A stretch of 64,000 nt of DNA from Pyrus communis (taxonomy: Eukaryota > Streptophyta > Magnoliopsida > Rosales > Rosaceae). The DNA is taken from positions 24,202,315 to 24,266,314 of the forward strand of contig NC_084814.1 of the NCBI RefSeq assembly GCF_963583255.1, read 5' to 3'. The notes beneath the pieces are model-generated. The model was not told the origin of the DNA. It saw only the letters and a list, made by a program, of their open reading frames with translations, and searched no databases. Numbering within the stretch: position 1 is the stretch's first letter; each line of letters starts with the position of its first letter. Positions 41,301-52,603 of the stretch are shown piece after piece. Made by a program: the position numbers and the translations under genes.

Positions 41301-42294
41301 TCAGCATAGATGATGATTTCGTTTCGAGCCCTAAGGAAGCACTTTCCCGAGCTTCTGCAGATAGGAGAAACAAGTATCTCAACCGGTAATTTTCATTCTC
41401 CGCTGTTCTTTCTGGAATTGAAAGGATAATGAACTATCATCCATCTGATCATGCTTGTATGTACTGATTGGTTTCTTTTACATCATATTTCACTGGGCAG
41501 GGGTATATCACAGTCTTACTCAAATCAAAGGGACAAGACTTTGTCCAAGCTAACCAAACTTGCTGTTAACAGTAGAAGGTTTGATGGAAGAAACCCGGAA
41601 TCACCTGCAGCAATTTCGAACCAGGTGAGGTACCCCATTTTTCGAATATTCCTGTTGATGGCACATAACTATGAAATTGTTTCACCAACAATTTTGCGTT
41701 GGATTATTTCAGGGAGTTATTACTCAACTTTCAGAACAAATTTCTACGCTGAATGAGAGGATGGATGAGTTTACATCCCGTGTTGAAGAGGTGAACTCCA
41801 AGATACCACTCAGAAGAGTTTCAGCAAGCCAGCAAAATTTGGCTCTGCCGGCCGAAGCCTGCAATGGATCCGGACCAACTTCTCTTTTTGTTACTAGCTT
41901 GAGTAATGGCTCGTTGGGAGGAACGCTACTGCCCAATTCTTCGTCGTCCTCACAGTTGGTCAAGGATTCACCACTGCTGGAAGAGGTATTTAAAATACAC
42001 TTGTGGTGACATATTGATCTATCCTCTGTTCTCTTTCCTTCTGTTTGCATATTTGGTTACTTGGTGCACACTCAACAGATACTAGCCATAACACGAGGTC
42101 AACGGCAGATCATGCACCAAATAGACAATTTGAGCAATCTTCTGCGGGAGTATACGGCAGAGAGGTTTCGCCAAGGAAGAACAGATACTACTGGAAGAAT
42201 GCCTGATATCGAATCAGTTGTCCCACTTGTTCTTGCTTTGGCAATTGGCGGTTTAGGTGTCTTCTTCTTCAGGAGTCTGATTTCCCCAAAATAA
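38392..42294 (+). CDS. Triphosphate tunnel metalloenzyme, copy 2 (full length)
   Basis: Tandem paralogue of the gene at 31716-35060 with the complete TTM1/TTM2 architecture. Exons: 38392-38731, 39037-39151, 39263-39458, 39543-39656, 39778-39951, 40671-40865, 41081-41203, 41273-41385, 41501-41624, 41713-41985 and 42079-42294, giving 660 residues against about 640-655 in Arabidopsis. Parts in order: Walker A GPSGAGKT (73-80), the uridine-kinase-like core with [19 protein letters not shown], the CYTH region including [21 protein letters not shown], a coiled-coil-like segment ([23 protein letters not shown]), a Ser-rich linker ([18 protein letters not shown]) and the C-terminal hydrophobic anchor. 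The Ser-rich linker and the [11 protein letters not shown] segment are the parts missing from copy 1. Arabidopsis relatives are anchored to the outer mitochondrial membrane. Confidence 0.93.
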
Positions 42295-43014
42295 TTGTGT
42301 CAAGCAGCTAACTTTCGGCGTAGAATCTGCTATAAACATGTTTGTATAAACCCATGCTGTATTCCAAATAAGGGTAGCCTGCCTGTGTGATGGAAGGAGG
42401 CAAATATAGTTTCTAGGTTTATGCTGGCGTGGTCGGCCAATCTTGTAAATAGTTGGTATACTGTACACAGGAAGAGGGATTCAAACTTGATTGCAACGGG
42501 CGGGGGACAACGGTCTGGCCAACGCTTCCATACCATAGTTGTACAATAACTTTTGATGGGTTTACAAATACAAGTAAAAGTGTTCCAGCCTTTTATATCC
42601 CTTTCTGTTTTGCTTGATATCTTGTATTCTGCATAGAAATGGAAGATCTGGCAATTCATAATTTCATTTGGTTCTTATATTTCGACTTTTAATCCGAGCG
42701 TCTGGACGCACACGGTTGAAGTTGAATTAATTCATCCAAGTGTTAGCTCCAAAAGGTGTTTAATTTATCAGGGGCAGGTCAAATATATATAACAAATGCA
42801 GAATATATAAGAACAGAATAACTCAGAACCCGTATCGCCGGCTAAATTATGATCTCATATCTAATCCAACTCCGCTTAACGTTCAACTTCAGTAGTTACA
42901 CAAAACAAGCACATTCTAAAATTTTCTAAACGAAGTACAACGGCAGGCATTCAGAGGCCACAAAAAGAAAAAACCTCAAATAAGATGGTACAAGGGCAAG
43001 TTTTTTCCCAGCCT
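42295..43014. other. 3' flanks of TTM copy 2 and NHP2
   Basis: Homology with the 3' flank of copy 1 runs to about 42918, with extra sequence at about 42640-42825 that copy 1 lacks. The last 100 bp is probably the NHP2 3' UTR. Confidence 0.6.
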
Positions 43015-44387
43015 TCAGAAAAGGTTGGCGTGAAGTTCTTTGACCTCTCCTACAACTTCGTCGTAATTTTCCTTTATTTTATCTTCATCCTCTTGGGAGA
43101 GTGCCCCCTTGTTAGGCTTGGTTGTCACCAGGACACAGCAAGTTGGCCTCTTGGTGGCACCGGCATTTGCAAGATCCTGGAGACAAGATTCACAATACTA
43201 GCATTAGAGCGTTTTTTATCAATGAACCCGATAGGTGATAACGTTAATGAATGCTCAGATATTGCATAATATAATGTATAATGTGCAATGAATTGATAAG
43301 GTAAATTTCCAAAACTATAAGGAACAGAAAAGACATGTTGAACGATATGGTGAAGAAAGATAGTGTTGAGTAAACTTACTTCTTTTGAAGGCACGTAAAC
43401 ATATGGAATTTCAGCCTCTTCACATAAGATTGGAACATGAGTGATCACATCAATAGGCGAAATGTTCCCAGCTATAACACAAAACCTGCACTCCAGCACA
43501 CGTTACACAAAAAATCATTAAAACATTCATAAAGTAACTCGAGTGCAATCTATATGCTAAGCCACTTATATCTCTAGGAACTTATAAACTAATGATTCCA
43601 TTTGAGCAACCATCTATGATCCAAGAAATGCATAGATCAACTAGAGCTAGCAGATGAAGCCGAATTTTTGCAACAGATAAATACATTGATCGTGCGATAT
43701 CTACAGTACAAAGATTTCCAATTAAGTTCCTACCCTCCCAATAAGTTTACTCCAAAACACTTCCCTCAATACTCATAATGTAGCCTTCTAAATCACATTA
43801 AAATTGGATAAGTCGACCGCAATGTCTTACTAAACCATTTTTCTGCACTCCATTCCAAGTGAAGAAAAGCAAACGAAAACCTCAAATCTACTAACAAAGT
43901 TGCGTCCTTTCCAATTCAATCTACTAACAAAGGTGTGTCCTTTCCAATTCAATACAGTTTTTTCAACAATAAAATCGATTTCCCAATACAAATTAGCAAA
44001 GTAAAAAGATAAAATCGATAAAAAAAAAAAAAAAACACTGACCCCTTTTGGCCACGCCTTATGCTTTTCACCACTTCCTTCACTCCCCTCTTCAAGCATT
44101 TGTGCTCAGCAGCTACAGGAAAAACAACAATATCATCAAACTTTCACCCATATGCAAAATATCTATATACACATTATATACATGCATATATTCATACACA
44201 TTTATACAGGCATTATAATACGTATATCCGTATGTATGTATGCGTGTATACCTTTACGGACGAGCTTGAGTGTTCGTTTGCAGAGCTTCTTTCCGGCGAG
44301 CGGTTTGGCTACCGGAGCGAGAGCCTGCAGCTTCTTCTTCTCCCTCTCCTTCTGCGCTGACTTCTCTACTTCGCTATCGCTTCCCAT
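43015..44387 (-). CDS. NHP2: H/ACA ribonucleoprotein subunit 2 (NHP2-like)
   Basis: L7Ae-family RNA-binding protein of H/ACA snoRNPs, which guide rRNA pseudouridylation in the nucleolus. Coding exons: 44252-44387, 44043-44112, 43380-43485 and 43015-43176, joining to 157 residues, the usual length. The N-terminus is charged (MGSDSEVEKS), followed by LAPVAKPLAGKKL, then KCLKRGVKEVVKSIRRGQKG, a segment that binds the RNA kink-turn in the family. Next come CVIAGNISPIDVITHVPILCEE and YVYVPSKE, and a C-terminal ATKRPTCCVLV. Intron 2 contains two adjacent copies of a CTACTAACAAAG...CCTTTCCAATTCAAT word (about 43889-43953), and intron 1 an AT/CA-rich simple repeat. The gene is head-to-head with the PheRS-beta gene, 376 bp apart. 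Confidence 0.96.
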
Positions 44388-44763
44388 CTCTCTCTCTCCT
44401 CCTATCTTTTTTCTCTCTAAGATTTCTGGAGACTGGGATTTTTCACTCTCATCCGAGTCTCGCAGAAACGTCAAACGCCAATGGAGATTAGGGTTTTATT
44501 CATTTTATTGCAAGGGTTTAAGGAATTATGGGCCTCGGGGTGGCCTCGAACAATGGACATATTTGGGCCGTAACCCAATAGAGGCACCTATAAGGCCCAA
44601 ATTTTGGTCCAATATAAATAATCCAGTAGGCCCAAAGAAAAATAAAAACAGGCATACCATCGGAAAAGTCCGAAGCTTAGGGTTTTGCGTATCTCTCTTG
44701 TGCTGGCAGTCTCTGCGTAAGAGCTATCATCGGAGAGAGACTCAGAGTCCTCAAACGTCCGCC
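44388..44763. promoter_or_regulatory. Bidirectional NHP2 / PheRS-beta promoter
   Basis: Only 376 bp separates the two start codons. It contains telo-boxes TTAGGGTTTT at 44488-44497 and 44677-44686. TGGGCC site II elements occur in both orientations at 44529-44534, 44564-44569, 44594-44599 and 44629-44634. This combination is known to co-regulate ribosomal-protein and ribosome-biogenesis genes in plants through TCP-type factors. That they drive both genes is inference. Confidence 0.75.
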
Positions 44764-47700
44764 ATGCCTACCGTCGGCGTCGGCCGCGATCGTCTGTATG
44801 CAGCTCTAGGAAAAACATACAGTGAGCTCTCTCTCTCTCTCTCTCTCCATTTAATCGATGCATTTACCTGTGAATTCCGAAATTCACACTTTCTCTCTGC
44901 GGTGTTGAATTTGAATCTGACAGCTCAGGAGGAGTTCGAGGAGTTATGCTTCGACTTCGGCATCGAGCTCGATGACGTCGTAAGCAGTTTTCACAGTCTC
45001 TAATCTTTGTTTAATTTAATTTAATTTAATTTTTGCTTAATTTATCTGATTTATCGTGATTATTGTGTGTTTGTAGACGACTGAGAAAGCAATTATTCGG
45101 AAAGAGAAACATTTGGATGATGAAGGCGGCAAAGGCGACGAAGACGAAGAAGTTATCTACAAAATCGAAGTTCCGGCGAATAGGTACATTGTTATTTTTC
45201 GATTTCTTTTTCTGTGTTGAATTACGAGTTTACTAGTGTTTGTTTGATTTGAAACTAGAATTTACTTAATCGGATTGGTTTTGTGAATTGATGTCTTATC
45301 ATACTCCATGGGTTTTAGTACAATGTTGTTGTTTGATTTGTATGTAGATACGATTTGCTTTGCCTCGAAGGGATTGCTCAATCGCTGCGTGTTTTCAATG
45401 GGCAAGAGGACATTCCAACGTATAAGTTGGCGAACATTAGTAAGGAGTCGATGATTAAAATGCATGTGAAATCAGAGGTAACTATATTACGGGAAAGGAA
45501 TATTGTAGGTGGTTTTAGTTGATGGTGATATTGTTGAGCTTACAAAGGCGTCTATCTGCTTGCAGACTTCTTCCATACGCCCCTTTGTTGTCTGTGCTGT
45601 TTTAAGAGGTGTAACATTTGATGAAGCGAGTTATAACAGCTTCATTGATCTCCAAGACAAGCTCCATCAAAATATCTGCCGGTAATCTTTTCTGACTCAT
45701 AGATTTGATTCTGCCGGTAATCTATTCTGACTCATAGATTTGATTTTTGATTTAGTTTGGCATGTTCTCATTTGTGCCAATCTCATTTGTATTACGTTCC
45801 ACGCCTATCTCTTGGACTAGGCCAATCCATCTGATCTTAAGGACCCTTTGATGAATCCTTGTTTCTTTTCTCGTCTTGCTATGCTGTATTGGAGCAGCTT
45901 AGGATATAAATCACTTCAAGTTTATCATAGAAACGGATGACTCAGTTTAAACTAGATTAAGATAAGAGTATAAAAAATCAGAGTATTTCATTAATTAATT
46001 TAAATGCTTGAAGGGTAGGAATAACAAGACAAATCAGACTGAATTCATCAACTTACGATAAGAGCTAATGCTGGTCATTTGTCCAAAGATCGTCCGTGGT
46101 TTTTCAGCTCTAGTGTTCACACCTGTTGTCTATTTTACAGGCGAAGAACCCTAGTTGCCATTGGGACTCATGACTTGGACACATTACAAGCCCCTTTCAC
46201 ATATGAAGTGAGCTTTTGAAACTTGTTCACTTTGCTACTTTATTATATTCTGGATTTCTTTTACGAAGGTTCATTTGGTTTTGGATTTTATTGTAAAATT
46301 ATGGTAATGGTTTAGATTCTTTATTGAAACTTATGGTTCTTGGAATGAAAAGTAGAAATTTCTGTCTTAAGCAAAGATTTCTTGGTACAGCATGCATTTC
46401 AATGAAAGTATTTTCATGTTCTTTTTTTATTGTTAATTGTACTTTTCACGTACACAATCCAATACTACTTGTGGCTTACAATTCTCTTTCCATGTTCAGG
46501 CTTTGCCACCTTCAAGCATAAATTTTGTGCCTTTGAAACAGGTAATTCTTTAAATTTTATGCTATTGCCAATTAATTGAAAATTTAGTAACAACTCTGAT
46601 TCTTTAAATAGTTTGTTAGCTCTAATATCATGTTGTTTTGATTTTTAATATCATGTTGTTTTGATTTTTACATTAGGTGAAGAACTTCAGAGCAGATGAG
46701 CTCATGGAATTTTATAAAGTGAGTTCCTAACTGCGTGGTTCTTAATTTTATCTTCTTTTTCCCCTTTTTGGGGATGGGTTATAGTTTGTCCAAACCAAAC
46801 AACAAATAGAATTTTAGAAACCATTTCCATAATAGCTAATTTGCACAAATCTTTTCCATAATTTCCTTTTTACCATGACCTAATAATATCGTGATCCATG
46901 TTTTTACCATTGTATTCTTGCAGTCGGATTTGAAGCTGAAGAAGTTCTTGCACATAATAGAGAACTCGCCTGTGTTTCCTGTTTTATATGATCACAAGAG
47001 GTATGATATTTTCTTTCTCATACATTGATTATTTTGACATTTCTCATCATCTTTTAACTACCTCCTCCCCTTTTCCTAGTGTTGAAAAGCTTAACTTTGT
47101 TGGGATTTTTTCAATGACTGCTTGTGTAACATAGTGTTGATAACTTTATATATATGGCTTTGTATTTCTTTAAATCTTGATAAGTGATATTCCGTTTATT
47201 TTGGCAGAACTGTTTTGTCTTTACCGCCCATTATTAATGGTGCACATTCAGCAATCACATTAAAGACAAAGAATGTTTTCGTAGAATGTACAGCCACTGA
47301 TTTGACAAAAGCCAAGATTGTTCTGAACACAATAGTAAGAACCTGAAATTTTATAACGCATTTATTTCCTAGTTTTTGGTTCACATGTCAGTGGACGATG
47401 GCATAACCTTTTTCCTTTAGGTAACGGCATTTTCAGCATATTGCGAAAGGAAATTTGAGATTGAACCAGTTGAAGTGTTATATTCTGATGGAAGCTCACA
47501 TGTTTATCCTGATTTATCCATCTACAACATGGATGTTTCTCTATCTTATGTCAATAGTTATGCTGGAGTATCTTTGGAAGCAAAAGAGGTATATCAATAA
47601 CCGCATGTTACTTTTTCCATTTTCATTCTTTAATATTGCTTACTGCATCCAATAATGTTTTTATTTGCGTAATCATATTTTGCAGGAATAATGCTGTTTT

Positions 47701-49282
47701 CATGAAGTATAGCAGATTTAGTTGATATACTGCATCCTTTTGCTTTTCTCATCATTCTTTATTATTGTGTAGGTTACTGGTCTGTTGAAGAGGATGCAAT
47801 TGCATGCTGAGCAATCTAAATCTGACAATATTACTGTATCTGTACCTCCAACCAGAAGTGACATTCTTCACCCTTGTGATGTTGTGGAGGTATAATTAGT
47901 CATGGCGATCTCACTGGCTTAATAAACCAAACTCTTTTCCCCGTTTTTCTTGACAAAGTATACTCTTTTGTGTTTAGGATGTTGCAATTGCATATGGATA
48001 CAATAATATTCCAATGAGAAAGCATATTCCAACGAGCGAGCCTGTTTCTTTGAAGCCACTAGCCTTGAATGAGTTCACTGAACTCATCAGATCGGAGGTT
48101 TGTAATAAAGATTTGTCAGTTGATACATAACAGTTTTAAGTTGTACCTTATACTTAATGGAAGTGTGGCTTATTCTAATTTCTTTTGTGTTGCTTCAAAC
48201 TTGTGTTAGATTGCAATGAATGGGTTTACAGAGGTCTTGACATTCATATTGGGCTCGTGGAAAGAAAACTTCCCAATGTTAAGATGTAAAGATGACAAAT
48301 CGAAGGCTGTGGTCATTGGTAATCCCCGCTCATCTGATTGTGAGCTTGTCAGAACGAGTCTGATGCCTGGCATTTTGAAAACTGTTAATAACAACAAAGA
48401 TCATCCGAAGCCCATAAAGGTATATGTGTTACAAAGTTATCTTCTACAATATATTTTCTCTTCTGGGGTTGCACTTTTTTTACCCTTTTCTGATAAGTTA
48501 TTGAAGGAATTATAGCAAGGATGGATATAACTCTTTTTACATTGTAACTTTTCATTTTTTTATTTTATTTTGTTATAGATTTTTGAAGTGGGTGATATAG
48601 TACTATTGGATGAGAAGACAGATGTTGGTGCAAGAAATCGTTGCCAACTAGCAGCTCTGTACTGCGGTGCTACGTCTGGGTTAGAGGTACAATACTGAAC
48701 ATCCTGGTGCATACTGTTGGTTTGTCCTACTTTAGAACCTAGTGACATTTACGAATAATAATTACATATTGCTTACCTTTGCTTTCTGATCTGCAGTTGA
48801 TACATGGCCTGGTGGACAGAATTATGGAAGCGGTTGGGGCTTCTTTTGTTCCTCTTGGTGACAATACAGGATACTTCATTGAGACTTCAGATGTGAGTAT
48901 ATCTTTTACTTTTGTCTTTTGCTAGCTCTTTTGGGTTGGTATGGATGATTTACATGTAATTTTGACATGTCCTGAAGGATCCCGAGTTTCTTCCGGGGAG
49001 ACAAGCGAGCATCATCTATAAAGGGAAGCGCATTGGAGTTTTTGGCATTTTTCATCCTGAGGTACATATCAGAACTTAATTTTTTGACAAGGCTATAGCT
49101 ACGGGATTAGATTCTGTACTATATGTATAAACTTTCCCCATTCCTGCTTTGAGTTAATCGCGATTGATAGTCGATTTCTACTACCTTAATTGTGTATTTT
49201 TGTGTCTTTTCAGGTGTTAAACAACTTTGATATTCCTGATCCGTGCTCCTATGTAGAACTTAACGTTGAGAGCTTGTTGTAG
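44764..49282 (+). CDS. Phenylalanine--tRNA ligase beta subunit, cytosolic
   Basis: Beta chain of the cytosolic (alpha-beta)2 phenylalanyl-tRNA synthetase that charges tRNA-Phe; this chain holds the B3/B4 editing and B5 DNA-binding-like folds. Eighteen exons: 44764-44821, 44924-44979, 45077-45183, 45348-45477, 45566-45681, 46141-46207, 46500-46541, 46677-46718, 46924-47000, 47208-47334, 47421-47588, 47773-47889, 47978-48097, 48210-48419, 48579-48686, 48797-48892, 48978-49061 and 49214-49282. They join in frame to 597 residues, as in Arabidopsis. Recognisable segments are MPTVGVGRD at the start, [42 protein letters not shown] and [20 protein letters not shown]. The mid-protein exons are small (42 bp). 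A 35-bp direct duplication copies the donor of the fifth intron. Confidence 0.95.
45675..45745. repeat. 35-bp tandem duplication containing a splice donor
   Basis: The word CTGCCGGTAATCTNTTCTGACTCATAGATTTGAT is repeated with period 35. The first copy holds the end of PheRS-beta exon 5 and its GT donor (45682-45683), and the second a duplicate donor (45717-45718). Confidence 0.9.
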
Positions 49283-50650
49283 GTCTCTATAACAACAAAT
49301 GTAAGATTCGTCTTTCATTCTTCGCATAGGTTTGTACTTTTTTAAATTAAGATCTTCCTCTCTTCTTCTCTTGCATTGCATGCACATCTGCTTTGCCTAG
49401 CTCATTTTCGTAACTTTTATTTTTGGTAAAATTGCAGGTACATTTGTCTGGTACCTAGTTGCAGCTGACTACTGTAAAAGAGATGGTCATTCTTCTGCAC
49501 GAAGGATTTAATACAAATGCAGGTACATTTATCTAAAAACACCGATTGTAAGATGCATTCATAGTTTCATACAAGCTACTATTTGTTGCCAAACCGTAAC
49601 GTTGAGTAGAAATCTCTTATTCTCCCTTTAACTTTTGGGTACGGATGGCTACTGGTTTTGCATCGTCGTGCTTTATTTCGGTTTACCATCAAAATTTTCG
49701 GGTGACTCTGCCGAGTGCAGTTGTGTACTGAATGTTAAAGAGAGTTGGAAGCTTATCATTTATTTAAATTATTTTCCCCTCAGCCTTCTCACTCCCTAAG
49801 GAATGAAAGCCCACATCTGTCCACAAAACTGGATTTTTACCACGTGCGATCATCAAACCAGAGACCAAAGCAGGGCTCGACAGAAGGGAAAGTATCATAT
49901 GACTTGTTAAGATTCACTTGTAGTTTGCCGATTTAGGATTTTTGTTTATCAAACCGGATCGGATGGCTGCAGAAATCAACGGGAATAAAAAAGTTTGGGG
50001 ATGCATCCGATAAGAATTGCTAGAGTTTTATCTGGTCGGACAAATATTGAGTTTCATAAAATGGTGGAGAGCCTACTACATTGCTGCAGCCTTTTCTTTC
50101 CATCGATGTTTTTTTACCAAGTTTTTCATTTAATCAGAATGGTGTCTCGTCGTGAATATTAAGAAGGATACTTTAACGAAAAACTTTTGATACTATTCAT
50201 TTTAATGAATAATTACATTTTTATACTAAAAAATCAATTATGATACTATTTATTTTACCTTTTATTTTGTCTTATTGTTAAAACTCAAAGTCTTTAAACT
50301 CTTTTCATTAATTTTCCTTATTAAGAAGTTATTGTGTCAAAAGTACCTTCTAAAACGGCTTTGTGGTGGTTTTGTAAATTCACTCGAAATCAATTAAACA
50401 AATCGTGGGTTATATCTCATAGTTTGTGTAAAATTCAAATCCGTTGAGATCTTCCATGACCGAAGAAATTCACACATGAAAGTTCACAAGTTTTTCACAA
50501 ACGACTAAAAATTCTTCCAAGATCTTCCAACCTCGTATCCGAGAAACCTACAAAAATAGGCATGAAGCTCACATGTTTTTCGTATGAGCTATAAACGCTT
50601 CAAGATCTTCCAACTTAGCATTACAGAAGCCTGCAAAACAGAGTATAACG
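49283..50650. other. Convergent 3' flanks of PheRS-beta and MIS12
   Basis: The probable 3' UTRs of the two genes lie at the two ends. A MITE sits at 50167-50318. A pair of diverged direct words, CAAGATCTTCCAAC, occurs at about 50518 and 50597. No coding region is seen. Confidence 0.55.
50167..50318. mobile_element. MITE, second copy of the 4196-4367 family
   Basis: A 152-bp element lies between direct repeats TATTAAGAAG (50157-50166 and 50319-50328). Compared with 4196-4367 it is in reverse orientation and shares ACTTTAACGAAAAAC, TTTTTATACTAAAAA and AAACTCAAAG...TCTTTTCATTAATTTTCC. Confidence 0.78.
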
Positions 50651-52603
50651 TTACAAAATATGGAACTCCAACGCCCTAAAACAAGTTCGACTTGCAAGGT
50701 CACTAGTTAAACACGAACATACTCTGTAGCTATTAACTCTGCGACTTTCCATCACAGACCGGTCTCTGTGCTCGTTGTTAATCCAACCGATCTTAAGGCG
50801 TTCGGATTCTTCCATCTTTTCGGTCTGCATCTTGCCCACTTCCATCCGAAGTTCTGATGCTATTTTCACCATCTCTGCATCAACCCGTAATCTACTGAAC
50901 CTTTCGTCTTTACAATGCTTCAAACCGTAGCTCGAGATACAAACTTTTGAATGACTAAATGCATGTATTTTCCTAGCACATTACCAAATGCAGATTTGTC
51001 TGCAAAACATATATAAATGTGGAGCGACGAAAGAAAGGAATAAGTTGTAATGCGGGCACCATCGGCAACCTAGCAGCTAGAAAGTTCAAATTTCCAGGAC
51101 AGAGTACTAATGCTGGCGTTAAAGTGGGGTCGACTATATGAATTTTAGAGCACCATCGTGTTCAGTTTTGTGTCAAGTCTTCCATTATATTGTACAAACA
51201 TTTAAACATAGTAACTTCGTTGAAGGTTTCAGACACAAGACGGGGAAAAAAGCATAGGGAAATATGTAAATCCATGTTTCCCAATATCATGAGTGAAAAA
51301 TGGGCGCTAAAAAACTGTAAATTTATACATATTTGGAGGAAGCATTTAGTTACTTACCCTGGAACATCTCATGGTAAGAGTTTAGTTCATATTGTTGCAA
51401 GGTCGCATTGACAAGCGCAGAACAACGATCTCTGGAAGCAGACTGTCCTTCTAACGATTGGATCTTTCCATTCAGCGCAGCATTCTCCTTACCAGCCTGC
51501 GCACGTATTCCATCGAAGATATGTCAATCAGGACGTCAAGGAGTTCACAATTTCATGCAGACAAGATATATTCTTGCAACTTTAGTATCGTATTTACCTC
51601 AGTAAGTTCATTCCTCAACAAATCCAGCTCGGCATCCAGGTCTGCGTCAACGATTGCATTTTGACATAAAGAAGCGTCGACAGGTGGTCCATCGTAGAAA
51701 ATAACTTTCTTTAGACAACAAATTGTACAAGTTTACAGAACGGAACAATCGGAGTGTGGATAAAAACATAACTGAAAGCATCAATAAACTGAAAAGAACG
51801 TACATCCTTGGCCGGGTCGAACCCCTCTGGAACTTGAAAAACGTAGTCAAGGCAGTACTGCTCCCAGACGGCCAGCTTCTTATCAAGATCTGATTGAACC
51901 TTTTTGCGGATGATATCAACACCCTACAGAGGAATAAACGAACAAATAAACAAACAAGTAAACCCCACGGGATTATCGAAAAAGATTGCATCTTCTTACT
52001 AAGTTCGAATGCAAAGATTATAATCTCCAATCAATTTCCTTTTGGAGGGCGAGCCTTGGCGCAACGGAAAAATTGCTACTTTGTCACCCAAATGTCACGG
52101 GTTCGAGTTTCTTTTGTGATCCTCAATCAATTTTCTTTTGTTTTAAAATAATCAAATGTGTAGACAAATACTCTCACTCAAACAGAACAAAGCAAAGAAG
52201 TTCATAGAATTTGTGAAAGGAGAAACCTTGGAATTATGAAATAAATTGAAATTAAGCAAATTGGGGAAAAACACAAAAAGATGAAGAGTAGAAATTAGAA
52301 TTATACCCTGGATAGATCTTGGGCTCTCTCGGTGCCCTCAGTTGTCAGAAAGGTTGATGCTTGTCTGAAAAAAAAAACCCAGAAAAATTTTGATAAATTA
52401 CAAAAATTCACATCTAATAAGAAAAATAATATAAAATTAATCACAACAAATAATAATTATGATCAATGGAAAGAGATTTACTGGTGGAAATGATCGAAAG
52501 CGTCGCCGACCAAGTCATCAGCGACGTTTAAGACGTCGTTGATGAACAGCTGCGGATTCAGATTCAGCGAATTGAAAGCTGCCTCGCTTTCACTGCCTTC
52601 CAT
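50651..52603 (-). CDS. MIS12: Kinetochore protein MIS12
   Basis: Subunit of the MIS12 complex linking centromeric chromatin to the microtubule-binding NDC80 complex. Exons in coding order: 52482-52603, 52307-52364, 51804-51923, 51598-51708, 51358-51496 and 50651-50874, joining in frame to 257 residues (Arabidopsis has 238). Recognised stretches are the MEGSESEAAFNSLNLNPQLFIND start, ASTFLTTEGTERAQDLS, GVDIIRKKVQ, KLAVWEQYCLDYVFQVPEGF, DADLDAELDLLRNELTE and a helical C-terminus (MFQEMVKIASELR, then KMQTEKMEESER). The acceptor for exon 4 (CTAAAG) was chosen because it alone keeps the frame. The last about 35 residues have no resemblance that I recall. A small SINE lies in the second intron. Confidence 0.9.
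52045..52123 (+). mobile_element. Short tRNA-derived SINE in a MIS12 intron
   Basis: The sequence GAGGGCGAGCCTTGGCGCAACGG carries a polymerase III A-box and CACGGGTTCGAGT a B-box, at the spacing seen in plant tRNA-derived SINEs. It is flanked by CAATCAATTTCCTTTTG (52028-52044) and CAATCAATTTTCTTTTG (52124-52140), a 17-bp target duplication with one change. At about 79 bp it is shorter than a full SINE, keeping little beyond the tRNA-related head. It lies antisense to MIS12. Confidence 0.85.

Larger units (their letters stand above)
35474..42918. repeat. Tandem duplication, unit 2
   Basis: This is the second copy of the segment at 27690-35452. It matches unit 1 from the right arm of the MITE through the TTM gene to ...CAAGCACATTC at about 42918. 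It lacks the LINE, has a 1.2 kb insertion at 36176-37370, and retains exon sequence that copy 1 has lost. Confidence 0.92.

Noticed and set aside
44152..45003. 283-codon continuous plus-strand frame across the NHP2/PheRS start region
   Set aside because: It reads through NHP2 antisense, the shared promoter and the first PheRS-beta intron; the real PheRS-beta start is the ATG at 44764 in the same frame.
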